Notes under the pieces: model-generated | Told to the model about the DNA's origin: nothing | The model's input: the letters and a program-made list of their open reading frames with translations, nothing else | Database searches by the model: none | Program-made: the position numbers and the translations under genes | NCBI GenBank assembly: GCA_041740495.1 | Contig: JBGSLW010000028.1 | Span: forward strand, 1 to 19,303 | Length of the DNA: 19,303 bases | Origin: JANMEB01 sp041740495 | GTDB lineage: Bacteria; Planctomycetota; Planctomycetia; Pirellulales; Pirellulaceae | Direction of reading: 5' to 3' | In this document: in pieces, positions 1 to 7,132 of the stretch | Layout: the number at the start of each line of letters is the position of its first letter | Numbering within the stretch: the stretch's first letter is position 1

Positions 1-393
1 CTTGGCGACGCGCCGTTTGAGTTCGCTCAGCCGCCAAGGCAGTGCGGCGGCATCGCTCCCTGGCCCAACGTAGACCAGATCGCCGACCACGACGGCTCCC
101 ACGCCGCCGCCGCTCGAATCGCCCGCCAGAAACGCCGCCCCCAGCAAATCGACATCCCGCAGTTCGCAATCCAGACGCGCCGACGGATCGATTCGACGAT
201 CCAATAGCAATGCAATCTTCCGCTCGATCGAGAGCGAGCGAAGCAGCTCCCAGCGAGACCCATCGCGCCAGCTGAGTTGAATCGGCTGCCCCACCGCCTT
301 CTCCAAAGCTCGGTCGGCCAGCCAATCGTCGCACGGCGCGGCAATCGCTGCGCTAATTGAAACGGCACAGATCGCAAGTCCCTTTGATAGCAT
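1..393 (-). CDS. secreted hypothetical protein, N-terminal part (runs off left edge)
   Basis: The reading frame begins at an ATG at 393 and stays open to base 1, giving 131 residues with no stop, so only the N-terminus is present. It opens with a short signal peptide (MLSK, then a hydrophobic Ala/Ile/Val stretch ending near residue 19 in AIAA), which predicts export. The mature part contains a segment around residues 50-75 with the pattern SIERKIALLLDRRIDPSARL. This faintly resembles the short N-terminal secretin/TonB-type domains of planctomycete exported proteins, but I cannot assign a family. A Gly-rich turn and a hydrophobic strand pair (GAVVVGDLVYVGP) follow. No clear Shine-Dalgarno precedes the ATG. 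A sigma70-like promoter candidate lies about 50 nt upstream. The gene diverges from the TPR gene at 554. The frame choice is supported by the signal peptide; overlapping alternative frames here give Arg/Trp-rich nonsense. Confidence 0.7.
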   Translation of the reverse strand, partial: MLSKGLAICAVSISAAIAAPCDDWLADRALEKAVGQPIQLSWRDGSRWELLRSLSIERKIALLLDRRIDPSARLDCELRDVDLLGAAFLAGDSSGGGVGAVVVGDLVYVGPGSDAAALPWRLSELKRRVAK

Positions 394-443
394 CGCGCGG
401 ATTTTTTGGGCTCTATATTCGTTAACGCCGACCCGTGTTCCGT

Positions 444-473
444 ATTTTAACAGCAAAAATCGGCAAAGTTCAA
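444..473 (-). promoter_or_regulatory. candidate sigma70-type promoter for the leftmost minus-strand gene
   Basis: On the minus strand TTGAAC (468-473) is followed after 18 nt by TAAAAT (444-449). That is a reasonable -35/-10 pair in an unusually AT-rich stretch of a GC-rich window. Transcription would start near 437, about 44 nt before the ATG at 393. Prediction by eye only; planctomycete promoter consensus is poorly defined. Confidence 0.35.
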
Positions 474-493
474 ATTCTCGCCGCTCCCGAAGA

Positions 494-522
494 TTGTCGC
501 CGCCGCGCGGCTTAACTACACT
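494..522 (+). promoter_or_regulatory. candidate promoter for the TPR gene
   Basis: TTGTCG (494-499), a 17-nt spacer and TACACT (517-522) form a plausible -35/-10 pair, with a start point near 529, about 25 nt before the ATG at 554. The possible upstream TTG start codon at 494 would lie inside the -35 box, which is one reason to prefer the ATG at 554. Confidence 0.3.
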
Positions 523-553
523 CACGTTTATTGATTCTTGGGGAGTCCGGTCA

Positions 554-1216
554 ATGACAAAACGCCGCGAGCGATCACCTGTACTCGATCGCTTCTATAG
601 CCGCTACCTGAACAACGAAGACTCGGCGTCATTCATCGCCAATGTCTCGAGCACCTACACGATCGGAACGTTGGAACGATTGGCGGTGGGAGGGTCGCGC
701 GTCTCGCGGCGGGCTTCCGTTCTGGCATTGGGATTTATCGGGGACTACTCGCAAAACGCCATCCTGGGCCGATCGCTCGGCGACAGCGATCGGGCGGTCC
801 GCCTGCTGGCCGATCACGGCATCCGCCAACTCTGGTTCCGCGTGTCCGATCAAGTCGTCCGCCAGCGATTGGCGTATTTGGCGCGGCTCAATACCCGCGG
901 ACATTTCTTCGAAGCCCTCGATGTCGCAAGCGATTTGATCGGGGAAGATCCGCTGCTGGCCGAATCGCGGCACCAACGCGGCTTGGCTTTCTACGCCCAA
1001 GGGTCGTTCGCCGACGCCGCCTTGGACTGCCAGGCAGCGGCGGACATCAACCCGTATCACTTTCCCGCGATTCTCACCGAAGCCCATTGCCATATCCAGC
1101 TGGACGATTCGGTGTTGGCCCTGGCCTGCTTCCGCCGAGCCCTGGCCATCTACCCGGACCTGGAAAATGTACGCGCTCACGTGCGCCAACTGGAGCGATC
1201 GATCGAAGATCGCTAG
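554..1216 (+). CDS. HEAT/TPR-repeat protein, cytoplasmic
   Basis: Codes for 220 residues. The ATG at 554 is preferred over an in-frame TTG at 494 because GGGGAG (540-545) lies 8 nt upstream of it. There is no signal peptide or membrane segment. Residues about 36-90 form an Arg/Ala/Leu-rich helical section (IGTLERLAVGGSRVSRRASV, then LGRSLGDSDRAVRLLADHGI) that resembles HEAT-like repeats. Residues about 105-210 contain three TPR-like helix pairs: RLNTRGHFFEALDVASDLI, then RGLAFYAQGSFADAALDCQ with AAADINPYHF, then ALACFRRALAIYPD. The family role is a protein-protein interaction scaffold; no enzymatic motif is visible and no specific partner can be named. It is transcribed away from the secreted hypothetical and towards the VWA gene, leaving only 49 nt between stops. 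Confidence 0.85.
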   Translation: MTKRRERSPVLDRFYSRYLNNEDSASFIANVSSTYTIGTLERLAVGGSRVSRRASVLALGFIGDYSQNAILGRSLGDSDRAVRLLADHGIRQLWFRVSDQVVRQRLAYLARLNTRGHFFEALDVASDLIGEDPLLAESRHQRGLAFYAQGSFADAALDCQAAADINPYHFPAILTEAHCHIQLDDSVLALACFRRALAIYPDLENVRAHVRQLERSIEDR

Positions 1217-1274
1217 GTTAGCCGATCACTGCGTTAGCCAATCCCTGCGTTAGCCGATCCCTGCGTTAGCCGAT
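1217..1274. repeat. 16-bp tandem repeat, three copies plus a partial fourth
   Basis: Units start at 1217, 1233 and 1249 (consensus GTTAGCCGATCCCTGC, one or two substitutions each). A fourth partial unit starts at 1265 and shares GTTAGCCGAT. The array fills the whole gap between two convergent genes. Its last unit contains the TAA stop and final codons of the VWA gene (minus), so the array looks like repeated duplication of that gene's 3' end. Confidence 0.85.
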
Positions 1275-2969
1275 GACTTCGCGTTTCTGTTGCAGGTAGT
1301 CCCAGACGACGAATCGGTCCAGATCGCTTCCGGCGGTAAAGATCACGCGGCCCTTGGTCGACTGGGCGATGCGGTAGGCGAAGCGAATGTCGTCTTCGGT
1401 TTGCGACCAACTGGGGATCAGGAACATGTTGATCGTGATCCCCTCCCGCTGGCAGAGCAACGCCTCGCGCAGAGTCGCGGCTTCGGTCGCCGGATGCGGG
1501 GGATACAACAAATACAAGTCCTTGTCATCGAAATGCGCCGTGGGCATGCCGTCGGTGATCACGATCAACTGTTTGTTCGGCGTGTCCTGAGCCGCCAACA
1601 TCTGCCGGCCCAACCGCATCGCATGCTGCATGTTGGTGAAATGCGGGTGGATCATATGCTCGCTGACATCTTCGCGACTCATGTCGACCTTCAACTGCAC
1701 CACCGAGCGGTTGATCGTCACCGGCTTCGGCATCAGCTCGAGAATCTCCGAACTGCGACGGACCTTGGCGAACGTGTACATTTCCACAAATCCCAGAAAG
1801 TCTCCGGGGTATTCGCTGCGGATCAGTCCGTCCAGCGCCAAGGCCATCCGTTTGACGTGGGCGTACTGGCCGTCGTAGCGCACCGAGCCGCTCATGTCCA
1901 TGACCACGACCGTCGCCGACTTGGGGTTGTTGCGGGTCTTGTGGATCACGATGTCGTCGGTGTGGAGCACGATCGGTAGTTCGCGACCGCCGCGAATCAT
2001 CGCGTTGACCAACGTTTGCACCGCATCGATGTTGCCGATCGAATCGCCGAACTCATACGGTTTGGTCTCGGTCAATTCGACCGCGCCCTCCCCGACGATC
2101 CGGCCCTGATGCCGTCCAGAGCGGCCTGCCTGCAGGTCGCTGAAAATCTTCTCCAGCAAACGAGATTGGAAGATGCGCATCGCCTTCGGGGTCAAGACAT
2201 ACCGTCCCTGCTGATTCTCCAACCCTTGCCGCTCGGCCTGGTCCCGAACGTAATCGTCGATCACGCGCCGCATCTCCTCCAAGGCCGCCAGATCGGTCTC
2301 GTCCACGAATTCCGCCAGCTCGTCCAGATCGATGATCCCGATCTGCGCCGTCTTTTGTGCCTCGTCGAGTTGCCGGAGCAAGTCGTCGATTTTTTCCAGC
2401 AGTTCCTTGATCTCCAACGCCTCGGGGATCGTCAGCGACTGCCGGCCCGTGAAGTGGTATTTGCTGGCGAGCTCGTCGATCTGGTACTTATTACCCAAAT
2501 GGTCCATCAGCGAGACCAAATGTCGGGCGAATGGACTGGTATCGTCGCTGACGCGATACCAAAGCTGCTCAAGTTCGTAGAGCTGCTCTTCGCGAGCAGC
2601 CTGCAGATAGTTTCGGACGAGCTTGGCGGGGGCTGCCGCCGGATCGATCTGCCGCCGAAAGGCCTCGCGGGCCAACGCCACGACCGTCTCCGTTTCGTAG
2701 GTCGCCAGGATCTTCCGCTTCCTCTCTTCCAAGATCGCGCGGATGAAGTCGAGGCTCGGGCCCAATCCCCGGATCTGTTCGGGATCCAGTTTCACGGCGC
2801 GGGCCAACTCCTCCGGCGTCAGCTCGCGGCGGCCGCCTTGGAACAGCATATTCTCCATGAAACCGCTGACGACGTCGGGCGGCTCCACCGTCGGACTGGG
2901 GAATTGGACCGGATCGTACTTCTGGTACGTATGGAGAATCCCCCCCGACTTTCGGTTGCGGTTCGACAC
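1266..2969 (-). CDS. VWA-domain protein with intact MIDAS (CoxE/YehP-like, typical MoxR partner)
   Basis: Codes for 567 residues, starting at GTG 2969 with AAAGGA at 2977-2982, 7 nt upstream. Residues about 1-340 are mostly charged and helical (for example EERKRKILATYETETVVALA and the segment LEKIDDLLRQLDEAQKTAQ), with no signal peptide or membrane span. Residues about 350-560 form a von Willebrand factor A domain. The metal-binding (MIDAS) pattern is complete: D358-x-S360-x-S362 (DMSGS), T445 (HFTNMQ) and D473 (ITDG). Cytoplasmic VWA proteins of this layout usually work with MoxR/RavA-type AAA+ ATPases in metal insertion or complex assembly. That is family knowledge, and no MoxR gene is present in this window. 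The gene lies 164 nt downstream of the DUF1559-like gene and may have its own promoter. Confidence 0.88.
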   Translation of the reverse strand: MSNRNRKSGGILHTYQKYDPVQFPSPTVEPPDVVSGFMENMLFQGGRRELTPEELARAVKLDPEQIRGLGPSLDFIRAILEERKRKILATYETETVVALAREAFRRQIDPAAAPAKLVRNYLQAAREEQLYELEQLWYRVSDDTSPFARHLVSLMDHLGNKYQIDELASKYHFTGRQSLTIPEALEIKELLEKIDDLLRQLDEAQKTAQIGIIDLDELAEFVDETDLAALEEMRRVIDDYVRDQAERQGLENQQGRYVLTPKAMRIFQSRLLEKIFSDLQAGRSGRHQGRIVGEGAVELTETKPYEFGDSIGNIDAVQTLVNAMIRGGRELPIVLHTDDIVIHKTRNNPKSATVVVMDMSGSVRYDGQYAHVKRMALALDGLIRSEYPGDFLGFVEMYTFAKVRRSSEILELMPKPVTINRSVVQLKVDMSREDVSEHMIHPHFTNMQHAMRLGRQMLAAQDTPNKQLIVITDGMPTAHFDDKDLYLLYPPHPATEAATLREALLCQREGITINMFLIPSWSQTEDDIRFAYRIAQSTKGRVIFTAGSDLDRFVVWDYLQQKREVIG

Positions 2970-3058
2970 TGGCGGTTCCTTTCTAGCGACTGCCGTTGAA
3001 GCCCCGCCAACTGCCGGTGATCACCTACACACCCGCGTTGGCGGCAAACTTCCGCTCA

Positions 3059-3086
3059 ATCGTATGCAGTCCGCGCCGCCAGGCAA
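3059..3086 (-). promoter_or_regulatory. weak candidate promoter upstream of the VWA gene
   Basis: On the minus strand TTGCCT (3081-3086) and TACGAT (3059-3064) are separated by 16 nt in the 164-nt gap between the DUF1559-like gene and the VWA gene. The match is only moderate. The gap shows no other clear signal apart from the VWA ribosome binding site. Confidence 0.2.
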
Positions 3087-3133
3087 ACGAAGAGCCTGAC
3101 TCTCCCCGCGGCGCAATGGATTGCGAAAGGCAC

Positions 3134-4675
3134 CTAGTCCAGCTTGTCCAGATCGATCGGGTTGCCATCTGCGGGCTCCAGAAGGTTCTGCAGCGTGGCC
3201 AGATCGATTCCCTTCCTCAGTGGACGAACCGCGCCATCGTACATGCAAACGATCAAGGCTTCGTCCGCCGGCAACTTTTCGTAGAGCGCAATGACTTGAT
3301 CGACCGTGAGGTCTTGGGGTTTGGACCATGGGATCTCCGTCGGCGCCCGGACCAGCATAATGGTATTGCTCAGACCATCCTTAATATCGGCGAGACGCTG
3401 GACCGGCCGAGCGGGAACGACCAGGCTGATCCCGGTGAAACCGTCCGGGCTGTCACCGAAGAGTTGCGGCATGTTCTCGGCGGCGGCGCGATTCGCCCCA
3501 TCGTCCCAGGGTTTTTCCAAATCGAACTTGCGGAATTGAGGTTCCTGTTCCAGGTACGGAAGCACGGCGACCCGCCAACTGAGACCTTGTTGCTTCGCGG
3601 CCGGCAGCTGGTTGTACGCGTCGTGAAAATTGTGGATGGCCAGAGCGACTTGTTTGACGTCGTTCATCTGCACGAGTTTCTCATTCGAATCGCGCGCGGT
3701 TCGCAGGGCTTCTTCGATCGCCGCTTCAAAGCCCATCGGCCGGGGCACGACCAGCTTGACGGTCTTGCCGGCCAATTGCGAATTGAGCGCGGACAGAATT
3801 TCTTCCGCCACCCGGGCGGTTTCCGGAGTACGCTCCTTCATCATGGCGACCTGTTCGCCTGCCGCCATCCGCACCAGACCCAACAAGGCTTCGACGCCGT
3901 CGTGGATATCGGAGGCGCCCGCATCGTCGACTCCGGTGATCGTCAGCGACAACAGTTGTTGGCCGCCGCCGTCGACCGAAAATTGCAAACCTGAAATCTT
4001 GTCGATGGGGCCCAAGAATGCGCGCGCTTCCGGCGGAGTCTGCTCTTTGGCCATCGCGAGCGCCTCGTTGACAAACGCCCGCGCCGCATCGAAATCCGCC
4101 GCGATCCGCAGCGAGTGTTCGGGCATTCCAGCCCAGGATTGCCGGAGCGCCGCCGACCACGTCTTGTCCGCCGCTTGACTCATGTAACCGATCGTGCCGA
4201 ATTCCAACGTCGTCGGGTTGACCACCTGGATCCGCAAATTGGCGGGTGCGCCGGCATCGCCCGTCGGCTTGAACCAAGTCTTGCCAAACTCGGTAACCTC
4301 TTCGCGTTCCCCCTTGGTCTGGTCGAGCAACCGTTGAGCGGCCTCCGCGTCCGCGAAGCGAATGCGGAACGTGAAATCGAAGGGAATCGGATCGTTCGGC
4401 TGCATCGCGAACAAATCCGTCAGCTGGGCCGGAGCGCCAACCACGCCGCTCACTTGCAACGCGCCGCGGATGATCTCTCCGTCCGGCCCCTGCATCGGCG
4501 GCGAATGATCGACCATCTCCTTGAGCGGTCGCAATTCACCCAGCTTCTCGAAATTCAAGTCGAAACTGAGCACAGCCGGTGTCGTCGCTGGCGCCTCCTG
4601 GGCTTGGAGCCCCACGCCGCACCATCCCCAAGCCAACACCACCCAGCAACAACTCATTCGCCCCAACCTGATCAT
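3134..4675 (-). CDS. secreted DUF1559-like protein with a non-pilin N-terminus
   Basis: Codes for 513 residues from ATG 4675, chosen because AGGAGG (4681-4686) sits 5 nt upstream; an in-frame TTG at 4696 is less likely. A signal peptide covers about residues 1-25 (hydrophobic WVVLAWGW core, LQA-QEA cleavage region). Residues about 30-320 form an alpha/beta region I cannot assign, somewhat like exported planctomycete DUF3352-type proteins. Residues about 338-490 carry DUF1559 hallmarks: the LAIHNFHDAYNQLPAA block at 345-360, LSWRVAVLPYLEQEPQF at 365-381, DGLSNTIMLV at 433-442 and MYDGAVRPL at 478-486. Classic DUF1559 proteins start with a type IV pilin-like methylation/TM segment (GFTLIELLV type). 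That segment is absent here. The cellular role of DUF1559 is not established. The gene is followed after 164 nt by the VWA gene. Confidence 0.85.
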   Translation of the reverse strand: MIRLGRMSCCWVVLAWGWCGVGLQAQEAPATTPAVLSFDLNFEKLGELRPLKEMVDHSPPMQGPDGEIIRGALQVSGVVGAPAQLTDLFAMQPNDPIPFDFTFRIRFADAEAAQRLLDQTKGEREEVTEFGKTWFKPTGDAGAPANLRIQVVNPTTLEFGTIGYMSQAADKTWSAALRQSWAGMPEHSLRIAADFDAARAFVNEALAMAKEQTPPEARAFLGPIDKISGLQFSVDGGGQQLLSLTITGVDDAGASDIHDGVEALLGLVRMAAGEQVAMMKERTPETARVAEEILSALNSQLAGKTVKLVVPRPMGFEAAIEEALRTARDSNEKLVQMNDVKQVALAIHNFHDAYNQLPAAKQQGLSWRVAVLPYLEQEPQFRKFDLEKPWDDGANRAAAENMPQLFGDSPDGFTGISLVVPARPVQRLADIKDGLSNTIMLVRAPTEIPWSKPQDLTVDQVIALYEKLPADEALIVCMYDGAVRPLRKGIDLATLQNLLEPADGNPIDLDKLD

Positions 4676-4680
4676 GATCG

Positions 4681-4686
4681 CCTCCT
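4681..4686 (-). promoter_or_regulatory. ribosome binding site fixing the DUF1559-like start
   Basis: A perfect AGGAGG on the minus strand lies 5 nt before ATG 4675. It decides between this ATG and the upstream in-frame TTG at 4696, because the AGGAGG would fall inside the coding sequence of the longer form. Confidence 0.75.
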
Positions 4687-4738
4687 GATAATCCAAGTGC
4701 CTTCTGCGTACCGTTGCCGATCTCTGTTTGCGTCCCCT

Positions 4739-4768
4739 GTTATAGTCGACTTGCAGGCCGCTGGGGAA
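4739..4768 (-). promoter_or_regulatory. candidate promoter for the DUF1559-like gene
   Basis: TATAAC (4739-4744, minus strand) is a good -10 box. The best -35 candidate is TTCCCC (4763-4768) with an 18-nt spacer, which is weak. The start point would be near 4732, about 57 nt before ATG 4675. It lies in the 157-nt gap after the NTF2-like gene, so the DUF1559-like gene may be transcribed separately from prs. Confidence 0.3.
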
Positions 4769-4832
4769 GGGACACTCGAGGTCAAGGGGCGCCGGAACTG
4801 CGAATGCTCGTTCCTGCCTCCCGCCTCCCCGG

Positions 4833-5357
4833 CTACAGCCCTGGCTGAATCGAATATTGGAATCCGGACAACCGCCAGATCTGATCGGGGTCGCGGCGCA
4901 ACTGCAGAAAGAGTCGCACCATGGCGGAGCCTTCGCCGTGCACTTGATGTACTGCGCTGCAGAAGATCATGACCGCCACGGACGCGGTTTGGCGATCGGA
5001 TCCATATTGGATCTCGTCGATCTGGGTGACCCAGCATTGGGAAAAGCGGCAAAGCTCCATTTCGCGGCGAGCGTCTTCACGTGTTGAGGGATCGGTGTTG
5101 GAAATCCAGCGGAGGACTCCGTCGCGGTCGTTCGATTGCACGGCCGCCGCCAGCTGGCGAATCGTCTGCCGAATTCGCTCGTCGTCGGTGACCACCAAAA
5201 TGGAAACGGCGGCCATAGCGATTCCGACGGCCAAGGCGACCAGTGCGACGGCGGCAGGGAGCCAATGCCGCGCCACGAAATACCACATCGCCCCGGCGCA
5301 AATCGCCACCAAGCCACACAACAACAGCAGCAGCAGCGGGCTTTCCGCAACGTTCAC
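4833..5357 (-). CDS. small membrane-anchored protein with NTF2-like C-terminal domain
   Basis: Codes for 174 residues from a GTG at 5357, only 6 nt after the prs stop, so it is almost certainly co-transcribed with prs. Two hydrophobic segments, residues about 7-28 (a Leu run encoded by CAG/CTG-like repeats) and 33-56, predict a membrane hairpin. Residues about 58-174 would then face one side of the membrane. The soluble part has the length and alternation of an SnoaL/NTF2-like fold (helical QTIRQLAAAVQSNDRDGVLR, then strands QIDEIQYGSDRQTASVAVMI and MVRLFLQLRRDP, then IWRLSGFQY), but this is an impression from pattern only. I recognise no catalytic motif. Function unknown; similar small NTF2-like proteins are common in planctomycetes. 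Confidence 0.75.
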   Translation of the reverse strand: MNVAESPLLLLLLCGLVAICAGAMWYFVARHWLPAAVALVALAVGIAMAAVSILVVTDDERIRQTIRQLAAAVQSNDRDGVLRWISNTDPSTREDARREMELCRFSQCWVTQIDEIQYGSDRQTASVAVMIFCSAVHQVHGEGSAMVRLFLQLRRDPDQIWRLSGFQYSIQPGL

Positions 5358-5363
5358 CGCGAC

Positions 5364-6308
5364 TCACTCGGCAAAGATTTCGCTGATCGATTGGTGGTAG
5401 TGAATCCGCTTGATCGCCTCACCCAACAGGGGTGCGACGGTCAGCCGCGCGATCTGGGGGAGATTCTTGGCGGGCGGCAAAGGAATCGTATCGGTGACGA
5501 CGATCGAGTCAATCGGGCTGGCCTTGAGTTTCTCCGTCGCCTGGCCGGCGAACAGGCCGTGGGTGGCGGCGACGTGGATTTCCCGAGCCCCCTCCGACTT
5601 GAGCAACTTCGCCGCACCGCAGATCGAGCCGGCGGTCGAGATCATGTCGTCGAACATCAGGCAGACTTTTCCCTCGACCGGTCCCCCAATCAGATTCTCC
5701 TGGGCCGTGGAAATCGCACTTTGCCGCCGCTTGTCGATGATCGCCAGCGAACCCCCCAACCGTTTGCAATGCCCCACCGCCCGTTTGATGCTCCCCTCAT
5801 CCGGGCTGACGATCATCAGCTCGGACTGGGAAATGTTCCGCGCACGGAAGTGCGAGTTCAAAACGCGGCCCGCGTAGAGGTGGTCGACCGGCACGTCGAA
5901 GAATCCCTGGATCTGGGCTGCGTGCAAGTCCATGGTCAACACGCGGTCGGCCCCGGCCCGCGTGATCATATTCGCCACCAGTTTGGCGGTGATCGGCACC
6001 CGACCTTCGTCCTTGCGGTCTTGCCGAGCGTACCCAAAGTAGGGAATGACCGCCGTCACCCGCTCGGCGCTCGCCCGCTTGCAGGTGTCGATCATGATCA
6101 ACAATTCCATCAGGTTATCGTTGACCGGCGGGCAAGTCGGCTGGACCAGAAACACATCCCGCCCGCGGACGTCTTCGATCTTGCAATGGAACTCGCCGTC
6201 GGGAAACGTGATCAGATGGCATTCTCCCAACTCCAGTCCCAAGAATTGACAAATCTTGGCGCTCAATTCGGGATTGGCTCGGCCGCCGAATATCTTCAGT
6301 TCTCTCAT
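5364..6308 (-). CDS. prs: ribose-phosphate pyrophosphokinase (PRPP synthase)
   Basis: Codes for 314 residues, the usual class I length. It makes PRPP from ribose-5-phosphate and ATP for nucleotide, His and Trp synthesis. The ATG at 6308 overlaps the stop of the GlmU-like gene (ATGA, 4 nt), which sets the start; a longer in-frame extension upstream is overlapped coding sequence. Family motifs are present: FPDGE at 35-39, PYFGYARQDRK at 89-99, MDLHAAQIQGFF at 126-137, IDKRR at 191-195 (flexible-loop region) and the PRPP-binding loop DDMISTAGS at 220-228. The segment usually written SPDxGGxxRA reads SPDEGSIKRA (168-177), a modest deviation. The protein is cytoplasmic. Neighbours: glmU-like upstream (coupled) and the NTF2-like gene 6 nt downstream. 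Confidence 0.97.
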   Translation of the reverse strand: MRELKIFGGRANPELSAKICQFLGLELGECHLITFPDGEFHCKIEDVRGRDVFLVQPTCPPVNDNLMELLIMIDTCKRASAERVTAVIPYFGYARQDRKDEGRVPITAKLVANMITRAGADRVLTMDLHAAQIQGFFDVPVDHLYAGRVLNSHFRARNISQSELMIVSPDEGSIKRAVGHCKRLGGSLAIIDKRRQSAISTAQENLIGGPVEGKVCLMFDDMISTAGSICGAAKLLKSEGAREIHVAATHGLFAGQATEKLKASPIDSIVVTDTIPLPPAKNLPQIARLTVAPLLGEAIKRIHYHQSISEIFAE

Positions 6309-7054
6309 GCCTCGATCGCACCCCGTCGAATTTCTTCTTCCACGCGCTGCAAATCCTCCAGCGTATTGACGCTGAAGGCCTCGCAAGGCTGCAACACCGG
6401 CAACGCCCGCACCGGCAAGCCGGCCTGCCGCTGAATCTGCGGGACGTCCGTGAGGTAGTACTCCCGTTGCCGATTCGAGTCGGTCAATCGGTCGAGCGCC
6501 CCGAGTAAATCTTGGCTGGCGAAGATGTACGTACTCATATTAACTTCGCGGATTTGGCGTTGAGAGTCGCTGGCATCCTTTTCCTCCACGATTCCCAGAA
6601 AATTCTGCTCGGCATCGCGCACAATCCTGCCCAGACCATGGGGGTTGTCGTGGAGCAACGTTCCCAAGACGCACCCGCGAGGGGCGCGCGCATACTCGGC
6701 CAACAACTGATTTAACGAGTCGGACTGCAGCAGCGGCGAATCTCCCGTCACGACCACGGCCGGCCCGGGGTGGACGGCCAATTGGGCACGACACATCATC
6801 ACGGCGTGCCCGGTCCCCAGACGTTCCGCCTGCACCGCGTATTCGACTCCAGAAAACGGAGCCAACGCGGCTTGGACCTCCTCCCCGCGGTGGCCGATCA
6901 CCACCACATGCCGCTGGATCCCGGCGCGCTGCAACGCCTCCAGGACGTAGTGGATCAGCGGGCGGCCGCAGGCTTCGGCCAAGACCTTGGGACGGTCGCT
7001 CTTCATGCGGGTCCCTTGCCCTGCCGCCAAGACGATCGAGATCGGTTCCAACAT
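6305..7054 (-). CDS. glmU: GlmU-type N-acetylglucosamine-1-phosphate uridylyltransferase, single-domain
   Basis: Codes for 249 residues from ATG 7054 (an in-frame GTG at 7075 has no ribosome binding site; GGA lies just upstream of the ATG). The nucleotidyltransferase domain is complete: LAAGQGTRMKSDRPKVL at 9-25 (UTP binding), LGTGHAV near 79-85, VTGDSPLL with the metal-binding Asp, NPHGLGRIV, GIVEEKDAS, EYYLTDV, and the late Asn in SVNTLEDLQ. The left-handed beta-helix acetyltransferase domain that makes E. coli GlmU about 456 residues is absent, so glucosamine-1-P acetylation must be done by another protein. Product: UDP-GlcNAc for peptidoglycan or lipopolysaccharide. It overlaps prs by 4 nt, recalling the Bacillus gcaD-prs order. 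The gene symbol refers to the uridylyltransferase half only. Confidence 0.88.
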   Translation of the reverse strand: MLEPISIVLAAGQGTRMKSDRPKVLAEACGRPLIHYVLEALQRAGIQRHVVVIGHRGEEVQAALAPFSGVEYAVQAERLGTGHAVMMCRAQLAVHPGPAVVVTGDSPLLQSDSLNQLLAEYARAPRGCVLGTLLHDNPHGLGRIVRDAEQNFLGIVEEKDASDSQRQIREVNMSTYIFASQDLLGALDRLTDSNRQREYYLTDVPQIQRQAGLPVRALPVLQPCEAFSVNTLEDLQRVEEEIRRGAIEA

Positions 7055-7090
7055 GCTCTGTTCCAATCGACGCACGAGTCGCTGCGGGAA

Positions 7091-7114
7091 AGGGCGCCGG
7101 TCTGACAGCGCCCT
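7091..7114 (-). terminator. weak hairpin between yhhQ and glmU
   Basis: AGGGCGC (7091-7097) and GCGCCCT (7108-7114) form a perfect 7-bp GC-rich stem with a 10-nt loop just after the yhhQ stop. On the minus strand only three T residues follow the stem, so it may attenuate rather than terminate. A second small palindrome, AGTCTA-GAT-TAGACT (7125-7139), overlaps the stop codon. Confidence 0.3.
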
Positions 7115-7132
7115 GGGGTCTACTAGTCTAGA

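Noticed and set aside
27..377. 116-residue minus-strand reading frame at the left edge
   Set aside because: It lies in a different frame from the signal-peptide-bearing gene at 1-393 and encodes Arg/Trp-rich sequence of no recognisable fold.
1217..1274. CRISPR array
   Set aside because: The 16-bp units are directly adjacent without spacers, so this is a simple tandem repeat. No cas gene was recognised.
2016..3994. Two long plus-strand frames (2016-2999 and 2996-3994) opposite the VWA and DUF1559-like genes
   Set aside because: High-GC antisense shadows: their complement encodes well-recognised domains with proper starts, and the plus-strand products lack motifs.
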